This document shows, in pieces, positions 33,541-42,783 of a stretch of DNA of 64,000 nt. This stretch comes from Sphingobacterium sp. PCS056 (GTDB taxonomy: Bacteria; Bacteroidota; Bacteroidia; Sphingobacteriales; Sphingobacteriaceae). Position 1 is the first letter of the stretch. Each line of letters starts with the position of its first letter. The notes under the pieces were generated by a model. The model was not told the origin of the DNA. It was given only the letters and a program-made list of their open reading frames with translations, and did not search any database. The stretch lies in assembly GCF_023273895.1 (NCBI RefSeq), contig NZ_CP096883.1, positions 4,340,001 to 4,404,000 of the forward strand, in the 5' to 3' direction. The translations under genes were made by a program, and so were the position numbers.

Positions 33541-35453
33541 ATGAATTTAGATGCAAAAATCCCAGAAGGTTCTTTGGAAAAAAATGGGAGAACTATAAAA
33601 AAAACGCCAAATTGGTCAATCCTGCAAATCGCAAAAAATTAGATGTCATTGTCATTGGAACTGGGTTAGCTGGAAGTTCCATCGCTGCATCATTAGGAGA
33701 AATGGGCTATAATGTCAAATCCTTTTGCTTCCAAGACAGCCCTAGACGTGCACATTCTGTCGCTGCACAAGGAGGTGTTAATGCAGCAAAAAATTATAAA
33801 AATGATGGTGACAGTGTGTATCGTATGTTTGTTGATACACTAAAAGGTGGTGATTTTCGTGCTCGCGAAGCAAATGTTTACCGTATGGCCGAATGTTCAC
33901 TTAATCTAATTGACCAAGCAGTGGCTCAGGGAGTACCCTTTGGTCGTGAATATGGTGGCTATTTAAACAATCGCTCTTTTGGTGGGGTGCAGGTAAGCCG
34001 TACCTTTTATTCACGAGGACAGACAGGACAACAATTGTTATTAGGATCTTATCAGGCGCTTATGCGTCAGGTAGGAAAAAAAAGTGTCGCTTTATATAGT
34101 AGACATGAAATGTTAGATTTAGTTGTTATTGAGGGGAAAGCACGAGGTGTAATTATAAGAAATCTCGATACCGGTCAAATCGAACGGCATGCAGCACATG
34201 CAGTAATATTGGCAACGGGTGGCTATGGTAAAATATACTATCTTTCTACCTTAGCAATGGGATGTAATGGTTCTGCCATCTGGAGAGCCCATAAAAAAGG
34301 GGCTTTAATGGCTAGTCCAAGCTGGATTCAAATTCATCCTACTTCACTACCGCAATCTGGAGATTACCAATCCAAATTAACGCTGATGTCTGAATCATTG
34401 CGAAACGATGGAAGAATCTGGGTACCGAGTAAAGAAAATGAACAACGATCTGCCAATGAGATTCCCGAACAGGAAAGAGACTATTACCTAGAGCGTAGAT
34501 ATCCAGCTTTTGGAAACCTTGCCCCAAGAGACATCTCGTCTCGTGCAGCAAAGGAAAGGATTGATGCTGGCTTTGGAATCGGGCCATTAAAAAATGCAGT
34601 TTATCTTGATTTTGCTAAAGCAATTAAAGAACAAGGGATCGATAAGATTAAAGAAAAGTATGGTAACTTATTCGATATGTATGAAAAAATTACCGGTTAC
34701 AATGCATATGAAGTACCGATGATGATTTCTCCTTCCGCACACTTCTCAATGGGCGGTCTTTGGGTAGATTACGAACTGATGACCACAATTCCTGGATTAT
34801 TTGCCTTAGGCGAAGCTAATTTTGCTGATCATGGGGCTAACCGCTTAGGTGCAAATTCACTCTTGCAGGCTTCTGTAGATGGATATTTTATAGCACCTTA
34901 TACGATTGCAAATTATTTATCAGGGGATATCCATACAGGAAAAATATCGACAGATCATATTGAGTTCGAAAAAGCTGAACAAGAGGTAAGAGCACAATTG
35001 CATCGATTCAGCAATAGCAAAGGAGATAAAACCGTAGATTATTACCATAAAACACTTGGTAAAATATTGTATGACTATTGCGGACTCGTTCGAAATGCAA
35101 ATGGATTAAAATTTGCAATCTCTGAAATAAGAAAATTAAGAGAAGAATTTCATAAATATGTTCATATTCCAGGAACTGAGGCAACCATGAACACCGAAAT
35201 AGAAAAAGCAGGGAGAGTTGCAGACTATTTGGAAATTGGTGAACTGATGTGTTATGATGCAATTACAAGAAATGAGTCTTGTGGAGCACATTTCCGTGAA
35301 GAATATCAAACAACAGAGGGTGAAGCCAAACGAAATGATGAGGAATATCAATTTATTTCTGCTTGGGAATGGAATAATAATGAAATACCCCTATTGCATA
35401 AAGAGCCCCTATCCTTTGAAGTGATTCAACCAATTGTACGTAGTTATAAATAA
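33541..35453 (+). CDS. sdhA: Succinate dehydrogenase / fumarate reductase flavoprotein, frameshifted near its start
   Basis: The FAD subunit that oxidises succinate or reduces fumarate. The conserved N-terminus begins at ATG 33541 (MNLDAKIPEGSLEK) in one frame, then continues one frame over as KWENYKKNAKLVNPANRKK. The break is at a run of seven A (33578-33584) where eight would keep the frame open. Downstream are VIVIGTGLAGSS (FAD), SPRRAHSVAAQGGVNAA, HPTSLP, SESLRNDGR and HGANRLGANSLL, all as in SdhA. Without the shift, translation could begin only at TTG 33612. A sequence error, a true mutation or slippage on the A run are all possible. Confidence 0.88.
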
Positions 35454-35469
35454 TACTAAAATTCAAGCT

Positions 35470-36216
35470 ATGAAGTTACAACTGAAAATATGGAGGCAAG
35501 AAGGTAAAAACACTGAAGGCAAACTCGTAGATTATACATTAGAAAATCTCAATCCACATATGTCTTTTCTCGAAATGTTGGATACCCTCAATGAGAAACT
35601 CATATTGTCCAATGACACACCAGTAGAATTCGATCACGATTGCCGTGAAGGAATTTGTGGTCAATGTGGTATAATGATTAATGGAATTGCACACGGTCCT
35701 CTTAAAAATACAACGACCTGTCAATTACATTTGAGATCTTTTAAAGATGGAGAAATTATTATTATTGAACCATTTAGATCAGAAGCTTTTCCTGTTAAAA
35801 AAGATTTAAAAGTAGATCGCTCTGCATTTGATCGCATTATTTCCACTGGTGGGTTTGTATCTATCAATACAGGACAGGCACCAGAGGCACTCACCATACC
35901 GATTACACATGAAATAACAGAAGCTGCATTTGATTCGGCAGCTTGTATTGGTTGTGGTGCTTGCGTTGCCACTTGTAAAAATGGAAGTGCAGCACTTTTT
36001 ACTTCTGCCAAAATCAATCATATGGTATTACTTCCGCAGGGTAAAGAAGAACGTCTATCACGTGTGATTGATATGGTACATCAAATGGATAAAGAACTTT
36101 TTGGGCATTGTACAAACACTGAAGCTTGTGAAATAGAGTGCCCTCAAAGTATTTCGGTTCTAAACATTGCCCGAATGAACTATGAATATAATCGTGCGCA
36201 GATTTTAAAAAAGTAG
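35470..36216 (+). CDS. sdhB: Succinate dehydrogenase / fumarate reductase iron-sulfur subunit
   Basis: 248 residues carrying three iron-sulfur clusters. The [2Fe-2S] site is CREGICGQCGIMING with a fourth Cys in TTTCQLH; the [4Fe-4S] site is CIGCGACVATCKN (near residue 158) and the [3Fe-4S] region CTNTEACEIECPQSI (near 215). It links the flavin of SdhA to the haems of SdhC. I chose the ATG at 35470; the frame is open 12 codons upstream into the sdhA end. It is the last gene of the operon, before a strong terminator. Confidence 0.95.
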   Translation: MKLQLKIWRQEGKNTEGKLVDYTLENLNPHMSFLEMLDTLNEKLILSNDTPVEFDHDCREGICGQCGIMINGIAHGPLKNTTTCQLHLRSFKDGEIIIIEPFRSEAFPVKKDLKVDRSAFDRIISTGGFVSINTGQAPEALTIPITHEITEAAFDSAACIGCGACVATCKNGSAALFTSAKINHMVLLPQGKEERLSRVIDMVHQMDKELFGHCTNTEACEIECPQSISVLNIARMNYEYNRAQILKK

Positions 36217-36283
36217 ATCAATAAGATGCCAATTAAAAATATGCCACCTTTGAAATCAATCAAATATGAAGTCAACAAAAAAA

Positions 36284-36317
36284 AGGTTGCACTTTTTTAA
36301 GTGCAACCTTTTTTTTA
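36284..36317. terminator. Strong bidirectional terminator
   Basis: AGGTTGCACTT (36284-36294) pairs with AAGTGCAACCT (36299-36309), with eight T to the right and eight A to the left. It separates the sdh operon from infB, which ends on the other strand. Confidence 0.93.
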
Positions 36318-36402
36318 TTTATTATCCTTCACAGGGATATTTTATACTTAAAGACTAAATTTAATTCATAATACAGCCTATTTATATAACGTAAATGGGA
36401 TA

Positions 36403-39400
36403 TTACAATTTACGTTTTACTTCAACTTGTTCGTAAGCTTCTACAATATCTCCTTCTTGGATATCGTTGTATCCTTGAATATTCAAACCACACTCATAAC
36501 CAAATGACACTTCTTTCACATCGTCTTTGAAACGTTTCAATGAAGCTAATTTGCCTGTGAAAACAACAACCCCATCACGTACGATACGAATATCATTATT
36601 GCGGTTAATCTTACCATCCAATACCATACAACCTGCAATAGTACCAACTTTAGAGATTTTAAATGTTTCGCGGATTTCAACGTTAGCAACGATTTTCTCT
36701 TCAAATTTCGGAGCCAACATGCCTTCCATTGCTGATTTAAGTTCAGCAATAGCATCATAGATGATCGAATAAAGACGAATATCGATTTGCTCTTGCTCAG
36801 CCAATTTACGTGCACCTATAGATGGACGAACTTGGAAACCAATGATAATCGCATCAGAAGCAGAAGCTAACAATACATCTGACTCAGAGATTGCACCCAC
36901 AGATTTGTGGATTACATTTACCTGAATCTCTTGTGTTGATAATTTCAATAATGAATCTGATAAGGCCTCGATCGAACCATCCACGTCACCTTTTACGATT
37001 ACGTTCAATTCTTTAAAGTTACCGATTGCCAAACGACGACCAATCTCATCCAAAGTAATATGTTTCGTAGCACGCATACCTTGCTCACGTTGCAATTGAA
37101 GACGTTTATTCGCCACATTACGTGCTTCAGATTCGCTTTCCATTGTGTAAAACTTATCACCTGCAGTAGGTGCTCCAGCCATACCCAATATCTGAACCGG
37201 CACAGAAGGACCAGCTTCTTTAACACGTTCTCCACGTTCATTGGTCAAAGCTTTTACTTTACCACTATGAGAACCTGCTAAAATTGGATCTCCTACACGT
37301 AACGTACCTCCTAAGATCAATACAGTTGTAACAATACCTCTACCTTTATCTAAAGCAGCTTCAATAACAGAACCTACAGCACGCTTATTAGGATCGGCTT
37401 TAAGGTCTAACATCTCTGCTTCTAATAATACTTTTTCTAATAAAAGATCAACATTTAATCCAGTTTTTGCTGAGATCTCTTGCGCTTGGTATTTACCTCC
37501 CCAATCTTCTACTAATATATTCATTTGAGACAACTGCTCTTTAATACGATCTGTATTAGCACCAGGCTTGTCTATTTTTGTAAATGCAAATACAATCGGT
37601 ACACCAGCAGCTTGTGCGTGGTTGATTGCCTCTTTTGTTTGTGGCATCACAGCATCATCCGCTGCAATAACAATAATAACAATATCCGTTACTTTAGCAC
37701 CACGGGCACGCATCGCTGTAAAAGCTTCGTGACCAGGAGTATCTAAGAATGTGATCTTACGTCCACCATCAAGTTGTACCGCATAAGCACCAATGTGCTG
37801 CGTGATACCACCTGCTTCACCGCCTGTTACGTTTGCTTTACGCACATAATCTAACAAAGATGTTTTACCATGATCGACGTGACCCATTACAGTAACGATT
37901 GGAGCACGAGAAACTAATGAATCTTCATTATCTGCTTGTTCAAGATCAGCAATTTCTTCATCTTCAGGTTTAATAAACTCGATTTGATAACCAAATTCAT
38001 CAGCAACAATTGTTAAAGTTTCAGCATCTAGACGTTGATTAATAGACACGAACATACCTAAACTCATACAAGTTGCGATAATTTGTGTTACAGCTACATC
38101 CATTAAGTTTGCAAGTTCGTTTGCTGTCACAAATTCCGTAACGCGCAAAACTTTTGCTTGCATTTCTCTTTCTAATGCTTCCTCTTCTGCATTACTAGCT
38201 ACATCGTCACGCTTTTGACGTCTCAATTTAGCACGTTGTGCGAATTTACCTGATTTACCAGCGCCACTTAAGCGCGCTAATGTTGCCTTGATTTGATCTT
38301 GAATTTCCTTTTCTGTAGGTTCCTCTTTTGGCTCATTAGGTCCTTTACCCCTATTATTGTTAAAAGGAGGACGACTTTTGTTAGCACCTGGACCTCCTGG
38401 ACGGTTATGTTGTCCACCAGGACCACCTCCTGGGCGGTTTTGATTTACACCTGGAGCACCACCTGGGCGATTTTGGTTATTTCCAGCAGGATGATTTCCT
38501 CCAGTACGATTTGGATGAGTACCTCCACTTTGATTAGGACCACCAGTACGATTTGGATGAGTACCACCACCCTGAGGTGCACTTCCTGGGTTATTTGTAC
38601 GCTTACGTTTACGTTTCTGATCATTGCCAGTAGCACTTGAAGAAGATGCTACAGGTTTATCTCTATGAGAAGGTCTTGCCGTTGGCAATTCAATCTTTCC
38701 AATTACTTTTGGACCTGTTAATCGTTCTGCCTTAGCACTAATGACTTCATCTGCAGGATTAACTTTTTTCTCTTCCTTTACAGGAGTTTCAACCGGTGCT
38801 TTTACAGCAGGTTTTTCATTTTTTGGCTTTTCTTCTACCACTTTCTTCTCTTGAACTTTTGGAGCTTCAGTTTTAACTTCAACTTTTTGAGGTGCAGCAA
38901 TGACAACCTTCGGTGCTTCCTTCACTTTCTCCTCTGCTTTTGGTGCTTCCACTACCGGAACTTTTGGCGCTTCAACTTTCGGAACCTCTAATTTTGGCTC
39001 AGTTATTACAATAGGTTTTGGAGCAGCAGGAGTTGCTTCTTTAACCACCTCAGGCCTCTTCTCCACTTCCTTTGGAGTTTCAGCTTTCACTTCTGGAGTG
39101 TCTTCTTTTTTAGGTTTAGAACCTCTTTTCAAAGCATCTAAATCTATTTTACCAACGACTTTCATCCCTCCAGTATGCGTATTTGACGAACTTTCTTTTG
39201 CTTCATGTTCAGTTACTTTTTCAGTAGGCGTCTCATTTTTAACAGCATCCGATCCTTCTCTTGTATTAACTGCAACATTTTTAATCAAAATTTCTTTTGA
39301 AACTACAGTTTCTTCATAATCGTCATTTTTAGATGATTCTTTAGGAGAAGCGACTGGCGACTCATCACGACGAATTTTGCCAATAACAATTTGTTTAGCT

Positions 39401-39588
39401 TCATCTTTCACGATTTTGTCACCTTGAAACTCTTTCAACAGCACATTGTACATCTCTCCGGATAGCTTAGTATTAGGCTTGGCGTCGACGTCATATCCTT
39501 TTTTCACTAAACAATCTACGGCAGTAGATATGCCAATATTGAGTTCCTTTGCTGCTTTAAGCAGGTTTGTACCTTTTCCTTCAGTCAT
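36403..39588 (-). CDS. infB: Translation initiation factor IF-2
   Basis: 1061-residue GTPase that brings initiator tRNA to the 30S subunit. The G domain starts near residue 565 with GHVDHGKTSLLDYV (G1), DTPGHEAFTAMRARG (G3), TKIDKPG (G4) and SAKTG (G5). The N-terminal half is long and low-complexity: Lys/Glu/Pro/Ala/Val-rich repeats (EAPKVEAPKVPV) to about residue 280, then a Gly/Pro/Asn/Arg-rich zone with repeats of the HPNRTGG and NQNRPGG type. It is the last gene of the rimP-nusA-infB operon, 106 bp after nusA. Confidence 0.97.
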   Translation of the reverse strand: MTEGKGTNLLKAAKELNIGISTAVDCLVKKGYDVDAKPNTKLSGEMYNVLLKEFQGDKIVKDEAKQIVIGKIRRDESPVASPKESSKNDDYEETVVSKEILIKNVAVNTREGSDAVKNETPTEKVTEHEAKESSSNTHTGGMKVVGKIDLDALKRGSKPKKEDTPEVKAETPKEVEKRPEVVKEATPAAPKPIVITEPKLEVPKVEAPKVPVVEAPKAEEKVKEAPKVVIAAPQKVEVKTEAPKVQEKKVVEEKPKNEKPAVKAPVETPVKEEKKVNPADEVISAKAERLTGPKVIGKIELPTARPSHRDKPVASSSSATGNDQKRKRKRTNNPGSAPQGGGTHPNRTGGPNQSGGTHPNRTGGNHPAGNNQNRPGGAPGVNQNRPGGGPGGQHNRPGGPGANKSRPPFNNNRGKGPNEPKEEPTEKEIQDQIKATLARLSGAGKSGKFAQRAKLRRQKRDDVASNAEEEALEREMQAKVLRVTEFVTANELANLMDVAVTQIIATCMSLGMFVSINQRLDAETLTIVADEFGYQIEFIKPEDEEIADLEQADNEDSLVSRAPIVTVMGHVDHGKTSLLDYVRKANVTGGEAGGITQHIGAYAVQLDGGRKITFLDTPGHEAFTAMRARGAKVTDIVIIVIAADDAVMPQTKEAINHAQAAGVPIVFAFTKIDKPGANTDRIKEQLSQMNILVEDWGGKYQAQEISAKTGLNVDLLLEKVLLEAEMLDLKADPNKRAVGSVIEAALDKGRGIVTTVLILGGTLRVGDPILAGSHSGKVKALTNERGERVKEAGPSVPVQILGMAGAPTAGDKFYTMESESEARNVANKRLQLQREQGMRATKHITLDEIGRRLAIGNFKELNVIVKGDVDGSIEALSDSLLKLSTQEIQVNVIHKSVGAISESDVLLASASDAIIIGFQVRPSIGARKLAEQEQIDIRLYSIIYDAIAELKSAMEGMLAPKFEEKIVANVEIRETFKISKVGTIAGCMVLDGKINRNNDIRIVRDGVVVFTGKLASLKRFKDDVKEVSFGYECGLNIQGYNDIQEGDIVEAYEQVEVKRKL

Positions 39589-39694
39589 CTATTATTTTAA
39601 CTAATTAAATATTTAATACAAAAATATGTTTTTTTTACATCTCTATAACAATTAAATTCGAAATAGAGATGAAAATAAATTATATGGCTTCATT

Positions 39695-40933
39695 TTATTC
39701 AAATTCAGCCTGCAAAATACGTAAAATCTCTTTTACCGTATCTTCTTCCAGATCAGTACGTCTGGACAATTCTTCTTCTGTCAATGCCAATACTGAACGT
39801 GCAGAGTCTAAACCAACACGTTTCAATTGATCAATAACCCAGCTTTCGATCTCATCGCTGAATTCTTCGATATCCACATCCTCATCAAATTCATCATTCT
39901 CACGATATACATCGATTTCATAACCCGTCAATTTACCGGCCAATTTGATATTGTGTCCACCACGACCAATTGCCAAAGATACTTGATCAGATTTTAAATA
40001 CACAGCGGCAGTCTTATTTTCCTCATCAATTTTGATTGAGCTAATACGAGCTGGGCTCAGTGCGCGTGTGATATAAAGAGAATGATTGGTCGTAAAATTG
40101 ATCACATCAATATTTTCATTGCGCAGTTCACGAACAATACCATGAATACGAGATCCTTTCATACCAACACAAGCACCAACTGGGTCGATACGATCGTCGT
40201 AGGATTCAACAGCTACTTTAGCACGCTCACCTGGTTCACGAACGATTTTCTTAATTGTAATTAAACCATCGAAGATTTCAGGAACTTCAAGCTCAAATAA
40301 ACGTTGTAAAAATTCTGGAGCAGTACGAGAAATAAGAATCTTAGGATTATTATTCATCATATCTACTTTATAAACTACTGCACGAATGCTATCGCCCTTC
40401 TTGAAATAATCCGCAGGAATCTGTTCAGTCTTTGGTAAAATCAATTCATTACCATCATCGTCCAAAACAAGTAATTCCTTTTTCCAGATTTGATAAACTT
40501 CACCAATAACCAATTCACCTTCTCGGTCTTTATATTTTTTGAAAACTTCGTCTTTCTCTAATTCCAATACTTTTGAAACCAAAGTTTGACGTGCTGCCAA
40601 AATAGCACGACGACCAAAGCTCTCTAATGTAATTTGTTCAATATAGTCATCACCGACTTCCAAATCAACATCAAATTTCTTCGCTTCTGTTAATTCAATT
40701 TCTAAATCATCATCTTCCGAAAATTCATCTTCAACAACAACGCGAGTTCTCCAGATTTCCAAATCCCCATTATCTGGGTTGACAATAACATCACAATTCT
40801 CATCTGTGCCGAAACGTCTACGGATCATACTACGGAATACTTCCTCTAACACAGAAATAACCGTTGGTCGGTCAATGTTTTTAAACTCTTTAAACTCTTG
40901 GAAAGAGTCAATCAAATTGATATTGCTGCTCAT
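39695..40933 (-). CDS. nusA: Transcription termination/antitermination factor NusA
   Basis: 412 residues. The N-terminal RNA-polymerase-binding domain (LIDSFQEFKEFKNIDRPTVISVLEEVFRSMI) is followed by an S1 domain near residues 130-200 and KH domains with VGACVGMKGSRIHGIVREL (near 260) and SLAIGRGGHNIKLAGKLTGYEIDVY (near 330). A C-terminal acidic, helix-hairpin-helix-like tail ends the protein. It starts 2 nt after rimP and is transcribed with rimP and infB, as in most bacteria. Confidence 0.97.
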   Translation of the reverse strand: MSSNINLIDSFQEFKEFKNIDRPTVISVLEEVFRSMIRRRFGTDENCDVIVNPDNGDLEIWRTRVVVEDEFSEDDDLEIELTEAKKFDVDLEVGDDYIEQITLESFGRRAILAARQTLVSKVLELEKDEVFKKYKDREGELVIGEVYQIWKKELLVLDDDGNELILPKTEQIPADYFKKGDSIRAVVYKVDMMNNNPKILISRTAPEFLQRLFELEVPEIFDGLITIKKIVREPGERAKVAVESYDDRIDPVGACVGMKGSRIHGIVRELRNENIDVINFTTNHSLYITRALSPARISSIKIDEENKTAAVYLKSDQVSLAIGRGGHNIKLAGKLTGYEIDVYRENDEFDEDVDIEEFSDEIESWVIDQLKRVGLDSARSVLALTEEELSRRTDLEEDTVKEILRILQAEFE

Positions 40934-40935
40934 TT

Positions 40936-41403
40936 TTATTTAAATGAAATTAACACCTTAGTTGCTTTTATTTGTTCCAAAGGAATAATACGAGCAGCCT
41001 GCTGCGCCTTTTTTCCTTTTTCTTTTATTGTTTCTTCAATAGTAATCTGTGAGTCATCAACTTCAAGCAAAGTACCTTCAGCTTTCGTTCCATCATTTAA
41101 CTTCACTTGTACATTGCGTCCAATATTTTTTTCATACTGTCTTTGATGAACAAAATTAGTATCTATACCTGGAGATGAAACTTCTAGACGGTAAGCTTTT
41201 TCTACTACACCCTCTTCTTCTAGCTGGAATCCGACAAATTTGCTAACTTGTACACAGTCATCGATACTAATCCCTTGATCACCATCCAATAAAACCTCCA
41301 AGACACTGTTTGGATGAAACTTAACACTTACAATAAACAAATCATCGCGATCTGCTATTTTTTCTTGAACGAGTTCGATAACTCTTTTCTCTACATTTTG
41401 CAT
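40936..41403 (-). CDS. rimP: Ribosome maturation factor RimP
   Basis: 155 residues. It assists 30S subunit maturation. The N-terminal domain has VLEVLLDGDQGISIDDCVQVSKFVGFQLE, and YRLEVSSPGIDTNFVHQRQYEKNIGRNVQVKL follows, the RimP family signature. First gene of the rimP-nusA-infB operon. Its promoter (41486-41517) is separated from the ATG by a terminator-like hairpin. Confidence 0.96.
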   Translation of the reverse strand: MQNVEKRVIELVQEKIADRDDLFIVSVKFHPNSVLEVLLDGDQGISIDDCVQVSKFVGFQLEEEGVVEKAYRLEVSSPGIDTNFVHQRQYEKNIGRNVQVKLNDGTKAEGTLLEVDDSQITIEETIKEKGKKAQQAARIIPLEQIKATKVLISFK

Positions 41404-41444
41404 ATTCTGTCGAAATCGAATAAAAATACTGAAATCAATGAATT

Positions 41445-41471
41445 AAAAAAGGGGGCATACGTTGCCCCCTT
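41445..41471 (-). terminator. Terminator in the rimP-nusA-infB leader (attenuator candidate)
   Basis: On the minus strand AAGGGGGCA pairs with TGCCCCCTT (41449-41471) around ACGTA, followed by a T run. It ends the S24-regulator transcript but also lies between the rimP promoter and the rimP start, so it may control the operon. Confidence 0.75.
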
Positions 41472-41485
41472 CCTCTCAGATAGGA

Positions 41486-41517
41486 CAAAGGTAAATATTT
41501 TTTTTCAAACAATCAAA
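41486..41517 (-). promoter_or_regulatory. Promoter of rimP-nusA-infB
   Basis: TTTG (41514-41517) is 20 nt from TACCTTTG (41486-41493) on the minus strand, a full match to the Bacteroidota consensus. Confidence 0.7.
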
Positions 41518-41551
41518 ATTCGCATAAAAAAAGTTTACTTATAATCTACAT

Positions 41552-42325
41552 TTAACCTTTATCAACAACCGAATTTATCGTTTTTTGCATTTCGGCCATC
41601 ATGCTTGTTAGCGTCTCCATCGTAGGCTCATTACTAGGCTCCGGTAAGGTGGTACTAATAAATGCTTTTGCTCGCCATACTTCCATAATATCACCAGCCT
41701 CAACCCAGTAAGGATCATAACTTTTGTTATCCGAAACCAGCTTCAACCCTTTATCTTCCTTAAATTTATAAGCCACCCGCTTATATACAACACCTTCATC
41801 CTTGGAAACAATGACATAAGTATGTCCTGGTTTAATTTCATTCCAGTTTTCAACATATTCTGCCACAATGATAGATCCACTTGGTAGAGGTCGCATCGAA
41901 TCTCCTTTAATTTCAAAAGCACGATAGGTCCCCTGATTGAACATAGGTAACGAAAATTTAGGCAAAGTCGCTACATACTCGGGATCAGAATAACCGTTCA
42001 TATAACCAGCACTAGCCTTTACCGGAACAAGCTCTATATTCTCACGATCCTGCCCATCTACCGTTACACTCAATACACGTAAATTAGAAGCATTGCTTTT
42101 CGGTGCTCGTTTCCACTTATCATTAATCTCATCATTAGCAAGCTCATCCATTGATAGCTCATAAAATTCTGCTATCTTTTTTAGTAATTCATATTTTGGC
42201 TCAGCCCGATCCTCTTCATACGCCCCTACAGAAGCACGCTTTATTTCCAATAAATCGGCAAACTGCTGTTGTGTAAGTCTTTTCGTTTTTCTTAAAAACT
42301 TAAGATTGGAAGCTATGTTTGGCAT
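41552..42325 (-). CDS. XRE-family repressor with S24 peptidase domain (LexA/CI-like)
   Basis: 257 residues. The N-terminal helix-turn-helix is seen in NLKFLRKTKRLTQQQFADLLEIKRASVGAYEEDRAEP (residues 7-43). The C-terminal S24 domain has the Ala-Gly cleavage site in KASAGYMNG (near residue 93), the catalytic Ser in IKGDSMRPLPSGS and the Lys in GVVYKRVAYK, so self-cleavage should be possible. Such repressors control SOS or prophage-like genes; no phage genes remain here. It is divergent from the GIY-YIG gene, with a 15-bp palindrome between them. Confidence 0.88.
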   Translation of the reverse strand: MPNIASNLKFLRKTKRLTQQQFADLLEIKRASVGAYEEDRAEPKYELLKKIAEFYELSMDELANDEINDKWKRAPKSNASNLRVLSVTVDGQDRENIELVPVKASAGYMNGYSDPEYVATLPKFSLPMFNQGTYRAFEIKGDSMRPLPSGSIIVAEYVENWNEIKPGHTYVIVSKDEGVVYKRVAYKFKEDKGLKLVSDNKSYDPYWVEAGDIMEVWRAKAFISTTLPEPSNEPTMETLTSMMAEMQKTINSVVDKG

Positions 42326-42356
42326 ATTTTTTAAAATTTAATTTTTAATATCTAAA

Positions 42357-42371
42357 AATATTAGTAATATT
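42357..42371. promoter_or_regulatory. Operator-like palindrome between S24 regulator and GIY-YIG genes
   Basis: AATATTAGTAATATT is a perfect 7-1-7 palindrome in the 100-bp divergent gap. A second TTAGTAA half site lies at 42384-42390. Probable binding site of the adjacent regulator, by position. Confidence 0.5.
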
Positions 42372-42425
42372 GTGCCAATAAAATTAGTAAAAATTATACA
42401 AATAACCAAATTTATTAGCTCAAAC

Positions 42426-42749
42426 ATGAAATCATACACATTATACATTATTACTGACAGCAATAGACACTTCCTAAATGTAGACATTACATCAGATTTC
42501 GCATTAATTGCAAACGAAATTAGAAGCAGCAGTAATATCTTTTTTCCAAACGGACCGCACTTAACACGCATCGTTTATATAGAAAAATTCGAATCTAAAG
42601 AAAAAGCTGAGAAAAGATTACTTGAACTGCGTCATTTTACCTTTATGCAAAAAGAAAAATTGATCCGCAAACAAAATGCCGACTGGAAAAATTTGTGTCC
42701 ATTCCACATGAATACGGTAGAAAAAAAATCGGTTGCTTATACTTCATAA
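42426..42749 (+). CDS. GIY-YIG-like protein, degenerate
   Basis: 107 residues. SYTLYIITDSNRHFLNVDITSDF, then HLTRIVYIEKFESKEKAEKRLLELRHFTFMQKEKLIRKQNADWKNL, follows the UvrC/YhbQ-type GIY-YIG domain (GIYxYxxxS..YvG.T..L and the later VY.E.f..k.eA..RE..lK...r..K..LI...N..W..L). The GIY and the catalytic Arg are not conserved, so nuclease activity is doubtful. I chose the ATG at 42426; the longer frame starts inside the regulator's promoter region. It shares a divergent control region with the S24 repressor. Confidence 0.7.
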   Translation: MKSYTLYIITDSNRHFLNVDITSDFALIANEIRSSSNIFFPNGPHLTRIVYIEKFESKEKAEKRLLELRHFTFMQKEKLIRKQNADWKNLCPFHMNTVEKKSVAYTS

Positions 42750-42783
42750 ACAACCGATTTCCAAAAAATATCATATATTTACT

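Noticed and set aside
38293..38640. Ser/Thr-rich frame opposite infB
   Set aside because: Shadow of the IF-2 Gly/Pro/Asn repeats, with no independent start signal.
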